From Haplomitrium mnioides (Eukaryota > Marchantiophyta > Haplomitriopsida > Calobryales), in the NCBI GenBank assembly GCA_049999725.1, contig JBNGIS010020564.1, positions 1 through 64,000 of the forward strand: 64,000 bases of DNA, written 5' to 3'. Under the pieces are notes generated by a model. It was given only the letters and a program-made list of their open reading frames with translations. It had not been told where the DNA came from and ran no database searches. Of the stretch, positions 46,396 through 59,388 are shown piece after piece. How positions within the stretch are numbered: the stretch's first letter is position 1; each line of letters starts with the position of its first letter. Both the position numbers and the translations under genes were made by a program.

Positions 46396-47945
46396 CTACA
46401 CTACCTGGTTGGGAACCCTTTGTTCCGGATCCCACACATAGGACGCACTTACAAACTCTGGTTCAGGTTGGATTCCTGACCAGATCAATAGGGTACATGG
46501 CTGCCTTGCCCTCTTCCACCTCAGACCACTCTGCTGGTCTGCCTTGCAGTTAAGGACGAAACAAACAAAGACAACCCCTAATGCCGTTGGAACAAAATAC
46601 GAAAAACCAAAATTCACACACACACGATTCAGGAACACAAAATATTGTACACAAGACTCCGATTGTTGGGTGTTGTCCACTGAATCCTCCTTTGATGACG
46701 GCAACTCCTTCGCTATGCACACGTCCAGATCAGATCCCTCTTCTTCCGGTTGGAGTTGCGCATTGGCCTCCTCCGGTTGCTGAATTACAGCGCTGCACTC
46801 ATGAAGGCCTGGGCTGCAGCACTCCCCTTTTAAGGACAGGTCCTGGGCTGCCCCCCTACAGTCCTCCTCTTCAGCTTGTTGGTGCACTTCAGCCTCGATG
46901 TGTCGTTGGGCTTCACCTTGGCCATCGTGCGTGCTATTGGTGGAGCATTCCCCTTGTAAGACCTGCTCTTGATCTGCCCCAATCTTGTCTTCCTCTTCAG
47001 GCCTGTACTCATCTAAAAGAGACGGGGCAGCTTCCCACTCCCCTTTTAAGACTTGCTCCAGGTCTGTCCCAAACTGGCCCTCCTGTTTAGGTCTGCACTC
47101 ATACGATGATATTAGAGTCCACTCCCCTTTTATGATCGGTTCAGGGCTGGACCAGCAAGGATCCTCCTTGAATTCTTCGTTTGTGGGGTGGGTCTCTCCC
47201 TCCAACGTGTCCTCAGCTGTTGTTGGGCAGCTTGCCTTCTCCTCCAGGTCTTCATCTGCACAAACCAACTGTGTGGTAGAGTTTGCAACCTCTACCTCAT
47301 TGCTGGATTCCAGATCTGAATTTAGTCGGTTGAATTCAGACCTGAAATCTGCACTTGTTAGGACCGTTGGATCAGCTTGATCTTGTGCTGGTCCGTCTGC
47401 CACATATGTCCAGTACCCATTGAGCTGGTCTTCTCCCTCATTTGACTCTTCCCACCTCCGGTTTTTTCTTCGATGATTGCATTGAGAAGAGTGCCTACCT
47501 CTCTCTTCCTTGGCAACCTTCGTGGTCTTGGATGTTGCTAGCCTGCCAGTGCCCCCCCCCCCCCCCCCCCATAGGTCTCGCATCTCTGGGTCTCATAAAC
47601 TGCCGCCTGGAAACACGTGGGCTTGGCCAACTCCATCCATACTCTCTCCTTCCTCCTCAATGCTGCCACAAACCATGTGCTCAGCATCTCGTCGGTGGGC
47701 TGCCATAGGAGTTGGAAAACCAACTCAATGAATCTATCCAAAAAGGTAATCACTAATTCACCTCTCTTTTTTCTGATCTGTTCCAGCTGGGTGAGCGCGC
47801 CACCCTCTTCGAACTCCATAAGAAATTGACCCTGGAACCCCTCCCAAGAGGTCTAGACATAGAAAGCGAGAGAGTTGTACCAGGTACGTGCTCCTCCTCT
47901 CAAACTCGAGTAAACCATTGTTGCTTTGAGTCCAGCCTCATTGTT
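46396..47945 (-). pseudogene. Element D gag with KGEW repeats
   Basis: The capsid-type retrotrans-gag core reads GGARTWYNSL, one TAG, TSWEGFQGQFLMEF, LEQIRKKRGELVITFLDRF and DEMLSTWFVAALRRKERVW. The frame then meets a C19 homopolymer (47552-47570; G in the coding strand). The 395-codon frame 47583-46396 continues with an acidic region holding four imperfect repeats around (L/I)KGEW or LKGEC, at about 47121, 47037, 46944 and 46821, spaced by multiples of three. It ends with a hydrophobic segment (FGFSYFVPTALGVVFVCFVL). No zinc knuckle is seen. Whether the homopolymer keeps both frames joined depends on its exact length. Confidence 0.65.
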
Positions 47946-48054
47946 GGTCTCTTTCCAATCCTGGTACTAAGCTGCTCCCAGAATTCCCGAAATCTTCCTT
48001 GCTCCACTTTTTACTTAACAATTGACTGCAAGGTTACTTTTCCAGAATTATTTC

Positions 48055-48072
48055 GTCCCGCCGTGATCGCCA
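48055..48072 (-). promoter_or_regulatory. Possible element D primer binding site
   Basis: Minus-strand TGGCGATCACGGCGGGAC follows an AT-rich end (AACAAATTTTT) and lies just upstream of gag. TGGCG starts are typical of plant Gypsy primer sites. The tRNA is not identified. Confidence 0.4.
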
Positions 48073-51000
48073 AAAAATTTGTTAATGTCAGCCCCCTGGT
48101 CGGAGCCTTAACTCTTTTCCGACAGAGTTTCCCCCGATTAAGGGCTGACTTAGTGTTTCGGGACGTTTTATGGGAGGGGCTTTGCACCGAATGGAACCCA
48201 ACTTCTACTTACCAACTCTGGAGTGCTTGCAAAACACTCAACACACCCAAGCACACACGCCTTCTTCCAAAGTCCGCAGATGCTGGTCACTCCCCTTCTT
48301 CAGGCCTTAACCTCGAAAGGTGCCACTTAGAAGACAAGGGCAGATAGAACAGAGCATCTGACTCTTGACTGCGAGGGCCTCTTGGTGGTTCCTCTCTTGA
48401 GAGCCTCAATGGGTTCTTACTTGTCTCCCAGTCCTGGCCACTAGCCAACAGTTGCTTCAGCAGCCCACTTGCTCATGCACATTCATTTCTCAAGGCATAC
48501 ACTGGTAGGCGGTTATACTGATGAGTCAATTCCAAACTATACTTCAGGAGCCCAGAACTGGACCCAATCACCAGGTTTACAAACAGGAAACAAGTCCCAA
48601 CATCCAATTATCACAAGATACTGTTGTTAGTCCTGACTTCCCCTTCTAGTGTGTCATCAAGATTTGACAAATGGAATGCAGGTACTCTAATTACTAAGAA
48701 CTCCACAGAACTACAAACGGAACACAAATCTAACTAGACACATGCACCTATACACATTTACATATACACCCTGCTCCACCAACATTGCAGGCCTGTCCAC
48801 CTCTCAAGAGCCAATCTCTCCTCCAACTTTCCTTCCGTAACTCCAGTATTCCTCTGACTCTTCACCTACACACTCAGATCTAGATAGTTTTTCAACTTCC
48901 CTCGTGAGAAGCCCTGAATTTACTTCCTCGGGCTTGGAAGAGGATTTCTTTAACTTCCACCTCTAGAAGACAGTCCTCTCGATTGTTGGCCACCCACTCC
49001 ACCTTGAGCTTCAAAAGGATCTTCTCTACAGTGCGTGGGCACTAACACAGCCACTTCTCTCTTGACTCCACAAGATTTTAACACCAGCAACCTTCTTCAA
49101 ATGCTGTTGGGACTGATCTCTTGCACAAATCAAAGCTGAGACAACACTAGAACCCCCCCTTGACTACCCCTCACGAAATACAAACCGAAAGAATCCTCTT
49201 CTCCTATGAGTGTTGGTCCACCTCCAAATGTTGGTCTGCCTTCAAATGTGAGTACATATGAGTAGTCTGAGCCTCTAGAGCCTCCTGCTCAGCGATTCCC
49301 AACACCTCCTCAGTCCACCTCTACCTTGTGATGGCCTTCCTTCACGAGTCCACCCACTTCACCCAAGGTCTCACCAGAACTCTCTCCTTCGTATCCCGCT
49401 GCTTTCTCTGCACTAAAAAACAGTCCCCGTAGCTTCAGCGCAAGCGAGTCTATCTCCGCGCTCATTTCCCCTCCAGCCTCAACGATTCATGACCACCCTT
49501 CCTTGAAGGTCCTTGTTTCACTTATCCCACGGTTGAGAGGTGTATCCCGCATTTTTACATGGCTTTTAGGTGGGTTTTTTACCACATTCAGAATCTAAAA
49601 ATGACACCAACAACTGCGCCTTGTTGTTTTCTTTCCAACAAGACTGATTTCACGCAAAACCGACACATGTAGCTCTCGCAATCCGCATTTGAATCGGCAT
49701 ACATTTTTTGCTTTTGTTTCTTCCTCGTTTTAGCTTGGTAACCCGTGAGATCCTTCGGATGCCAAGTAGCTGACATGTGGCACGTCGGAGGAGCCTGTTG
49801 GATTCGCAAGTCTCAAGATTCCCGAGGGATCTCTAATATTCCCATAGATTCCCGCAGAGGTGCCACATCATCCGCAAAGCTCAAGATTCCCGAGGAATCT
49901 CTAATACTCCCGCAGATTCCCAGAGGCCCGCATGAGCGCCACGTTTCCGCAAAATGCAAGGGAACCCCGCCGTCACTTCTCGAAATCCCACCGTCGCTTT
50001 GCGGAACCCGATAGTCACCTTTCAGAACCCTGTTGTCGCTTGTCGGAATACCGCCACGTCATCCGTTGCCACGCCGTCCGAAGCCACCCGCAAGGGGGTA
50101 GCCGGACCGTCGCATTGACTGGATTACGCAGTTGACCCGCCGCTGACCCGCAAGAGCCCTCGGAACACCGCTGAACGCCACGTCATCCGAAACCTTCCTC
50201 GGGACCCCGTCGTCGCTCTTCGGAACCCCGCCACGTCATCCATAGCCGCGCCACCCGACGCCGCCCTGCAAAGGGGTAGACGGACCATCGTAGTTGACTG
50301 GATTCTGCGGTTGACCTGCGCTGACTCCTCTTCCGCGGATGCCACATCATCCGCAAAATAGTCCTTCGCTGAGTAAGAACGTTACCTGTTATCACTGTTT
50401 CGGCATCCGCTCAAAATAAGAACGGAGGCTTCCTTCGCTGACTCCTTCCTCCGCTTGATATAAGAACTATGGCAGACTCCCTATGGATCCCCTTCGAACT
50501 TTCAACGTGACCCGTCAAAGTTTCATCCTCGCCAATGCCGAAACTACGATAGGTTGCCATTTTGGCTGTTGATCCCTTGCTTCTTCTGCTGGCCGGATCA
50601 TTGACATATCACCTTTTCGCTGTTGTCCCCGCTTGTGAATCCAACGGATCCCTGTTAGCTGGGCTCCTCACATCGTTGGACGAATCAGAACCTCTTAAAC
50701 TGGGGTATGCTACTTAGGGAGGCTAAACCCTGTTGTTTCTTCGGACCCCCAGGAGCTGCCACGTTTCCGCGGCGCTCCACAGACTCCCCGGGGCAACGGC
50801 CGTCGGTTAACTTCTTGAAGGTCGTTCTTCCTTAGTTCTACCTCATTCTCTTTGATTCAAATTTCCCTGCGATTGCCTTGAGCTCTTCTCTCCATCAAGA
50901 TATGGCACGCCCGGAATGGTCACGAGTTGAGGATGTCGTGGTCCAAACTGTTGGCTCCTCCGTTCTGGATCCCGACTTTCACATCTGCTGGATCCCTCTT

Positions 51001-51319
51001 GCTCCCCCTTGTCAACTGTGCCTCTGTCCTGTTGCTGCAAGTTCTTTTGATCCCCCTACTAGCCTTCTTGCCTAACTCCTCTTGATTCCACAGAGCTCCC
51101 CCTTGCATTGCAGGATTCATAACCTTCACAAGGAAAGGCAGAAAAGAAAGGAAGAGAAGAGAGAGGGGAAAGAGGAGAAAGGTGCAAGGTTGGCATAACA
51201 ACAATAAAACAATAAAATATACTAAAACACAACACGCTAACACAAACTAAAGGAATCCACCAAGCTTGGAAACTCCGAATTCACAAAAAATGAAAAAACT
51301 CAAACACACCCGACCGACA
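48073..51319 (-). repeat. Element D presumed 5' LTR (long, about 3.2 kb)
   Basis: Bounded by the TGTCG start at 51319 and the PBS-like site at 48072. No coding sequence is recognised inside. It contains the GC-rich tandem block at 49800-50345. A long LTR explains the distance between the conserved LTR start and gag. Confidence 0.45.
49800..50345. repeat. GC-rich tandem duplications
   Basis: 49810-49930 holds two copies of a unit with CTCAAGATTCCCGAGG and ATCTCTAATA. 50040-50140 and 50225-50325 are a second duplication sharing GCCACGTCATCC, GGGGTAG, GGACC and TTGACTGGATT. CCACGTCATCCG recurs four times. Base composition is far more GC-rich than the surroundings. Confidence 0.75.
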
Positions 51320-54178
51320 AAGAGCAGAATTTTGCTTGCAGTAGAACAAATTGTGGACAACCAATAGAGAGAAGGAAAATTGCCAACCAAGAAACACTAC
51401 TAGACCAAACTCTACATACAACCAATTCCCTAAATTTCCTGCAGCAACAATTTGTTGCTTGACACAATCCCTCAATCTGTAATTTTTTGCTTGAGCTAGA
51501 CCTCTTGTGAATTCCTTCCACAAGAATTAAAGCACGACAGAAAATTATAAAGTCTCTGCTCATCAATTTTCCTTTCTCAAAACCTGAGCAACAACTTAGG
51601 CTTTGCGATTCCAAATCCTTTGCCCTCAACCACACGATGTATGCATTGTATTGCTCAATGAAAACAACCCCTTGACCAATCCATTTATTGGATGAAAATG
51701 CAAAATACACAATGAACTCTAGGCTGCGTCTCACAAGGTTTTCTTAGTCAAAAATCCAACATGAGCTCTTCCTTCAACCAAAACTCAACTCTGCATCTCT
51801 TTTGAAAATTTTCTTTTCAACAGGCTTTCCAGTTTTTGGGTTGAACTCGCAATTGCATTGCCCTGCTCAATGAAGAAATTAGGAAAAATGTGAAACAACG
51901 TTGGTTGTTTGGTAAGGAAATCAAAGCAATCGATGCTTTGTCTCTACAATGTCTACTCCTCGACGAAGCTCTGCCCTCGACGGATCCTAAGCAGCTCCAC
52001 AAAGGTCTGCTCGAATGGCAACCTTCTTGCTCAAAAAAAGCAAGCTACAGTTTGCAGCTTACCTCCGATGGCTGCTCGATGATTTTTCTGCAACAACTTT
52101 TAAGAAAATCTCCTCAAGCGAAATGTCTTCGATGAAGGAATCAGTGCTCTTCGAAGACCTACCCACAATTACGTGATGGTGCTTACAAAAGAACTGCTCT
52201 CTCTTGCTTGATTGGATGTCCACACTATGTGCCTTGAAATGCTGACAAAGAAACCAAGGCGGCCACTACATCGATGAGTTTTTTCCACTTCTCCAGCAAA
52301 CTTTGAGCAGAGCCCAATGCACAACATAGCACACCAGAGACAAATCTATGATTCCCTCTATAACCTACAAATCCTCTACCCGACAAGTTGGCAGAGTCCT
52401 CATTCTTGACAAAATCTTTGCATCAACAAAGAAGCCATTTTTGGTTGAAAATCACAAGACTCTGTTAAGGGCTTTGATCGATGCTACAGATTGACCAAAC
52501 CATGTAAGGATCTCTGCTCTTTGACGAATGCATCTGAACGTACGAATCATGTCTCTTTGACAGACCCTACAACTTTGCTACTTGACGAAGCCCCTCGACA
52601 CAAAAAATCTGCAGAAAAATCTAGGCTCCTCGACCATAACTTCCTTCAATCTTCTCAAAGAAATCTTGCTAGTGACGAGCTCTCTAACCTTCAATGCAGG
52701 TTTCAGAGCCTTCTATAGAAACCATACAAGTTTCTTCCACAAAATCTGAGAAGAAAGTGAGGTCGATTGCTCGACAAAGAATAGTTGCTCCATGTAGAAC
52801 TCTTCTACTCGACAAAGACCAGCTAGCAAAACCAAACCCTCATTTGCCCCTAGTCAATTCTTTTCGACGAAGAAACCAAACCAAATCAAAAAAAATTCTT
52901 GTTTTCATTTTCAACACAATCCTAGCAGTGATTCGATGCCGATGAAGAAATCTGCCCTCAATGATTTGGTTGTGGTAGGCTCTCTTCAAGAAATCAACTA
53001 CAACACTCTATGATGAATTCCCGAGCAACAAACAAAAGCATAAAACCCTTAAATCGGGTTTCTCTCTTCACTCAACTCCCAGATGTTGCCTTTGAATGTT
53101 CTTCTACGACTCAACCTCTCTTTGACGCCCCAACAACCCAACACACAAAAATTTCTGCAACAATTTTCTTCTGCAAAATCTGAGTTCTACAAAAATCTTA
53201 GCTTTGCGATTTTTGCAACTCGCATTCCACAAAAATTTGCACAAAATCACTCACACAGCACAAAAACCTCTAAGCGAGCATATTTTGGCACTATCAAACA
53301 GCTCTTCATGAATCTTCAACAACAACCAGCAATCGCTAGCTGAACCTCTTCCACAAATCTTTCAACACTCCGAGATACCATAGATGCTATCGAATTTCTT
53401 GATTAGATTTCTCAATTTCCATCCAAGATACCATGCTTTTGGCTATCAGCCATAGTCAAAACACTTCCAACAAATGCTACTTTGAACCAGAAACAAGCTA
53501 CTCAAAAGAGGAACCTTTTTTTTTTTTTTAAATTGTAGTTTTGAGCTTAAAAAAAAACGACGCTATTTCTTAAAACAAAAATTACATGAGTTTTTGAGGT
53601 TCATTTTTGGTCATTTAAACAAGCATGATAGAGCAAGATCCAATTTTGTTATGCAAAATCAAACAATATTATTAGTTTTTATGAAAATATTGGAAAACTT
53701 GAAATCGATAAAAAGTATAAAAAAGAAACTATTTTGAAATATGTTTGATTGTACAAACTCTCGGCGTGCATAGACATTATGAGAACATGGTTTCTAACAG
53801 AAGGTCAGAAACGACTTAAAGGAGTCTCTTCTACGCGGTGGAGTGAGAGGGAAATGGTAAAGCTTCAAGTTTTGGGCTAATAAGTATAAAGTTGTCAAAA
53901 TGTAGGGACCAAAGGGACATTTTGGATGTAGTGGCTAAGGAAAGAAGGCTGATCTACAAGGAAGTTGGTCTTTCTTAGTGAAGAAAAAAAATTATTTTTG
54001 TAAAACTAATCTAAGTGTTGAGGGCCAGCCAACCCCTATCTATCTATTTCTATTATATGTGTTGATGGACATCTTGCCCAAGAGCCAGGTGAAGAGTATC
54101 GATGGAAGCCGGTGCTCTGAACTAGGTCCGTCCAGAGGCAGGGAAGATAAGCGATGGCCTTACACCCCTATAGGGCTG
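51320..54178. other. Intergenic DNA, no recognised gene
   Basis: Frames of 60-144 codons on both strands match nothing known. 51900-53340 has recurring CGACAAAG and CTCGACGAAG words suggestive of an old LTR. 53515-53545 is a T-rich tract. Confidence 0.4.
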
Positions 54179-54617
54179 TGTAATAGTACAAACATAAGGT
54201 TGTGCTATTTATAAGAAAATAGAGAGGAGTGAAGGAAGTGGTAATGAGTCTTTTTTAGGGTAAGATTGGATTACTTGCTTTTGAAGTCACTTTTGGTAGA
54301 GAGTCACTTTTAGGTTACTTGCATTCAAAGTCACTTTTGGTAGTGAGTCACCTTTAGGGCTGAAATGAGAAGTGACTTGTAAGTGAAGAAAGAGGGATGA
54401 CACTCTCTTCTCTTGTATAAATAGAAGGGCTTCTTAGCCCCACTCCTCATTCTGGAGTTCCTCTCAAATCATTTGGGTTCTTTGGTTGCTTGTCTTTGTC
54501 TTATATTCTTGGCTTTGGTTTGCTTATTGTCTTTGAGTTGTGTAACTCTTTTAGAGTTGTCTTGAAGCATTGCTTATTTGGAAGTTGGTCTTTAAGTTCT
54601 CCTTGAGTTCTTTTACA
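54179..54617 (+). repeat. Solo LTR of the B/C family
   Basis: A complete LTR from TGTAATAG to TTTTACA (439 bp), with AGTCACTTTT boxes and a TATA box, not followed by a primer binding site and not paired. It is flanked by GGCTG (54174-54178) and AGCTG (54618-54622), a 5 bp target duplication with one mismatch. Confidence 0.9.
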
Positions 54618-57239
54618 AGCTGCCTCTCGAAAGAAAGTAAGTGTGAAATGTTTATATAGTGCTTCTAAGTTATTGAGGATGACTTATGGAATAAATAACG
54701 AGGCTTTGCTATGATCACCCAGAAGGAAGAGGCAATCTGTGATGAACAATCAAACTGTGGCGAATGTGTTGCTAATGAGGAATTTGATGTGAAGAATTAA
54801 TCAGTGAAGAAATTGAATCGGCATGCGGAGAAGGATTCAGAAGATTCGAGTGATGGATCCTATTGTTGCGATCAAGGGTCTTGAAACAATGTTGCGAGCT
54901 ATAGATTTGTAGGAAATTAAGTTGGAGGAGGAATCCACCTATGAGATGTAACAAGGAATCGTTACAAAGAATTGATTATGAAGAATCACTTGTGAGCAGA
55001 TTTCCTGGAAGCAACCAATGTGCGAATTGCCCTGCAAGTAATTAGGTGTGAAGGAAATATTGCGAGGAAGTGTTTTTAAAGATAAGGCTAAACACCCTGC
55101 GACCAACAATCTCTTACGAATAATCGACTTGAAAAGAATTCCCCAATATGACAAATGATCTCATATGAAATAGGATTCTTGCGAACAAACTGATGTTAAG
55201 TTTTGGAAGTAAAGTTCTGAGAGGAATGGAGAACGAAAATTGGTGTGAATGTTAGTGATGATGAAGGCCGCAATGAAACAGAATGGGAAGCTCTGGAAAA
55301 GAGTTTTTCGAGGAGGCTACTAGCGTTGTCGAAGGATTCTGTTGTAGTAAGGAAATGTGAAGAATGTCTCTGCAAGGAATCGAATTGAAGGTCTGCTGCG
55401 AGGTGGAAATCGAATGAGTTGTTGTGCGAGCTGTTTGAATCGGAAGGAATTAAATTTTACAAGGAAAAAGTAAGATTTTAAAATGAACGAAGAAGATCCA
55501 AAGGGTCCGTGGTCCAAAGAAGGCGTCAAAACCATGTCTTCCGATGTGGAGTGCCCTAGTTAATGGGGTTCCGATGTGTCTTCCGTTGTGGGATACCTCG
55601 GTTAAAGGGGTTCTGATGAGTGTCAATATGGGGATCCGAATTGGAGATCCCTGGGTAAGTTGGTTTTGAGTGGGGTTCCGAAGTGGGGATCTCTGGTTAG
55701 GAAGGTTCCGTTTCGAGGTGTTCGACGGAAGTATAATTCGTGAAATAGCGATGAAGCAAAGCAGTGATGGATGAAATAATGACTTGTCAGCTTTTTGTGC
55801 GATAATGATTATTGTAGAAAAGTGAGCGAGGAGAGAAGTTTGAATGGCAAATCAGTGATTTATCGTGGTTTCAGTGTGGAAGACGAATCGAAAGTTCGAA
55901 AAGTCAAAACAACTACTTGGTAGAATTCAAAAAGTTTGAAATTGAAAAGGAGAGGAAGTGAAGAGTTAGTGAAAGTTCGAAAATAAGCATAAGAACAATT
56001 GCTAGTAATTAGTTCTTATGGCGAGCAGAGTTAGTTTAAGTTAGTGAAAGCGAGTTGTTTAGTTTAAGAACACACTATGAGTTGTTAGTTCTTATTGGAA
56101 ACTTAGTGAGGGAAAGTTAGCACGTAGATAAGTAAGTTAGTTTGGTTTGGAACTATTATGACTGTTATTGTCAATTGAGCAGGACAAGGGGTACAAGCCT
56201 ATTGGCGAGTTCCTGTTCTGCTGGTTGTCTCATTGTACATGTGTGCTTCAAGTAAAGTTTATGAGATTCTTATCTGTGAGATTCCCTTCTCTTCGTGGAA
56301 ATTGCAGATTCAGAAAGAGCAGTTTATTGAAAGAACAAGGAAATTGAAGTTACAGTTGGTTGGTGAATGTTTTGCAGGTTTGCAATTGAAGAAGTCAGTC
56401 AGATTGTATTAGAGAAGTGCATGTCAGAGGTACTTAAGTGTGTTCTGCTAGTGGGTCTGGGTTTTGAAGTTCCAGATTGTGATTTGTGGGAGGTTTAGTG
56501 GCAAATTAATTCTGCTTTAAGCTTTGTTCTGTTTTATATGTGTATGTGTATTAGTTTGTTAAATCTTAAAGAGAAAACCTTTTGTAATTCTCTAGTTAGT
56601 GAATACTAGTTGGTGGGTTGTAGTAGAGCAAGGAGTGCTTAGGATTGTATGTGCCTAGAGAATAAGTGGGCATTTCACGAGCAAACAAAGTTAGGGGTGG
56701 TTGGAAGAATAGCAAGTGGATGTGAGATCAGGAGGGTCGTTTCATAGCTGAGCTCTCATCATCAAGCTCTAGGATATATTGGGTTGGAGTGGCCTGAGTA
56801 TCCAGTTTGAGGGAAGTGAGGTGAAGCAATGAAGGTTAGGCACTGGAGTGTTGGTTTGAGAGTTTCAAGCAAGTTGGGTAATTGGTTGCTTGGGAACTTC
56901 TCTGATATAGCTCAAGTTTAAAATCAGCCTATGCATCAGCTTTCTTATCCTAGAAATGTTGGTCATATAGTTTGATTAATTCTTGGCTTTTGTTCAATTG
57001 TATTGAGTAGTAGAAGTGGTTTGTGTGTATGGTTTTGTGGAGAAAGGGTGGTCAGACCTAGAGTGGAGAGAGATCCATCTCTGAACTAATAGAGTGCAGT
57101 TTCAGAACTCTATAAAGAATCTGGAAAGTTGGTAAAAGTGAATTAAAAGCAGATTTCTATATAGATCTTGCATGGTTTGGTCTCTATGTGTGCTTTTTGG
57201 GGCTGGAGTGCCACTGTTGTGCTACGAAATGTGATTTCT
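54618..57239 (+). repeat. Presumed 5' LTR and flank of element E
   Basis: It lies directly upstream of the element E primer site. No coding sequence is recognised. It contains GAAAGTTCGAAA-type words at 55880-55990 and a degenerate GTGGGGATCCGA-like repeat at 55540-55710. I could not define the LTR start. Confidence 0.45.
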
Positions 57240-57257
57240 TGGCGTCGTTGCTGGGGA
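57240..57257 (+). promoter_or_regulatory. Element E primer binding site (tRNA-Asp)
   Basis: TGGCGTCGTTGCTGGGGA differs from the tRNA-Asp complement used by Athila/Tat-type Gypsy elements (TGGCGCCGTTGCCGGGGA) by two C-to-T changes only. Confidence 0.8.
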
Positions 57258-57679
57258 TCTAATTTCTAATGTTTCCTCTTAAAAGTGTGTATAGTATTAT
57301 CAGTAATGTTGGCAACATGTTTTACTCGTCGCTATTAACTTATGTTCTTAACATTCTGTTGTGGATGTTTGTTTTTTTGTGTTTTGTATTTTTCTATTCC
57401 ATGGGGTAGAAATACAGATCAGATAAGAAGCAATTTCTTTGTGTGAGTTAGCAAAGAAGATGTGAATGCGTGAAATCTGAGAAGAGGACAAATAGAGACA
57501 AAGAAAAGAGAGAGAAGAAAGATTGGAGAGACGGGAGGAGTCTAAGTTGAAGTCTAAGAAGCGATAGTTGTTGGTAGCGGAAAGGAACCTATAGATGGAG
57601 GAGCTCAACCTTCTAGGCCTCAATCGCCATTAGCTCAGTTTCAATGGACTGATATTACTGCTCCTAGAGGCATTATTAG

Positions 57680-59300
57680 GTGAACATCATTTCCAAAGTT
57701 AAATCTACCTTCTTCTACTTCTATTTCTTCTTCTTCTTCTAGGAGTTCAGCCACACCTACTAGTATTAAAGGTAGTGGAGCTTCGCAACCTAGTGCTGTT
57801 TTGAGAACAATGGTAACACTTGTGACTCTGTTTCCTTCAGTATCAGCTATGGCACAACAAGCTTCTGTAGGGGGCTATCGAACGAAGCTGAAATACTAGA
57901 CCTTCAAATGGAGATCGAAAAACAATGTGGACACATGGGTAAAAAGGTTTGAAGGCATTAGCAGGGCTAATTAGGAAGATTTAGATGCAGATCGACTAAG
58001 ACTAGTTGATGCTCTCTTTTTATGTAAAGCAAGAGAATGATATAATAATTTGGGAGCAGGTTTTGGTACATGAGCAGATCTAAGGACAACCCTTGTAACA
58101 GAATTCAGAGGGGCAGCGTATTCAACAAGGATTTCGACCAAGCTGACCTCGATCAAGAAAAAGAAAAAAGAGGTAGTTCGAAATTACTCTCAAAGATTCA
58201 AGACAATGCAGCAGAAGCCGGACATTGTGAACATCCTTATGGTGGACCTGGAATGGTACTTTAAGGGCCTATCAAAGAAGGAAGGATGTTATGTATGACA
58301 ATTAGGGGCTACTACTCTGGAGGAAGCTATTAGAGCCCTAGAGACATACAAGACTGCAAAATTGGGAGAGAAGTTGAAAGATTCTCAGTCCAGTAGCAGT
58401 AAAGAGGAAAGCAAGAAAAAGAAAAAGAAGGGTAAGAAAAAGAAAAATAAGAAGTCTAAGAAAGTGCAAGAAAGCACTAGTTCAGATTCAGAGGAGGAAT
58501 CGAGTTCATCTGAAGAGGAGGAATCGTCATCTTCTTTAGACTCAGAGGATGAAAGGAAGAAATCAAGATCAAAGAAAGGAGAGTATAGATTGGGTAAGAA
58601 GGACATGAATGAGTTGACGAAAAAAATGGAGCAGATGGTGATTAAGCAAGCTACCAGCTCCAGGAAAAGAAGGTCCACAACTCCTTTCAGAAGCAATGTT
58701 TGGTGTACCCGATGTAAGAGAGAGGGTCACATGGAGCAAGAATGTAAGTATCCTCCACCTACTGTGATGTACGTACAAGCACCGTATTAGGTTGAGGAAG
58801 AACCCTAGATGATGGATCCTAGGTTAGTGCAGTATTCTACGTATGCAGTAGCCCAGGGGATAGGAAGACCAATGGAGAGGGTCCAGTATCAACAAATGCC
58901 TGGAACATATGTTCCAACAATTCAGTCGACTATGGTGCCAGCGGCAGCACCAAGAACTCAATTAGTACCAGTACAGATTGGTAGGAGATTTACAACATGT
59001 TATAACTATGGAGCATCAGATCATTACGCTAATGCATGTCCTCATGCAAGGAGGCCAGTGGGTTATGTACCATTGTGTGGGAATTGTAAGAAATTCGGAC
59101 ACACAAAAGCAGAATGTCCAGCCTCTTCTGCGACAAAGATAATGGTAAAGTATGCAGAGCCACCAGCACCTAAACCAGAGGTGAGGATGCTAGTGGAGGA
59201 ACCAAAAGTGGAAATTTTCTTATTTAGAGTGAAAACTAGGAGTAAGAGCAAGGAAAAGAAGAAACAAAGTTGGGGTAAAGTAGTTAAGGAAAACCCTTAA
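57680..59300 (+). pseudogene. Element E gag with three zinc knuckles
   Basis: A Ser/Thr-rich N-terminus leads into a capsid-like region (WVKRFEGISRAN, then TAG, EDLDADRLRLVDALFLCKARE), then a LEEAIRALETYKTAKLGEKL helix. 58362-58790 is one frame with a poly-Lys block, a Ser/Glu-rich acidic block and a first knuckle CTRCKREGHMEQEC. After two TAG codons the frame 58809-59300 carries a second knuckle, CYNYGASDHYANAC, in which Tyr has replaced the second Cys, and an intact third, CGNCKKFGHTKAEC. A basic tail follows. Confidence 0.8.
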
Positions 59301-59388
59301 GGCAGTAATAGAGGATAAAAATGATCCAGAGTACAATAGGAATGATCCTAAGTAATTTCAGGATATCTCAGAGGAGGTCTATAAGGAG

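Larger units (their letters stand above)
45767..51319 (-). mobile_element. Element D: gag-only LTR retrotransposon (TR-GAG-like)
   Basis: On the minus strand: a 5' LTR start TGTCGGTCGGGTGTG at 51319, a PBS-like site at 48072-48055, a gag frame 47945-46396, a polypurine tract at 46258-46246, and a 3' LTR starting TGTCGACCGGGTGTG at 46245. The first 480 bases of the two LTRs are nearly identical (46245-45767 and 51319-50829). No protease, RT or integrase lies between gag and the polypurine tract. The 3' LTR loses similarity below 45767, where other DNA begins. The outer limits of the element are therefore uncertain. Confidence 0.65.
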
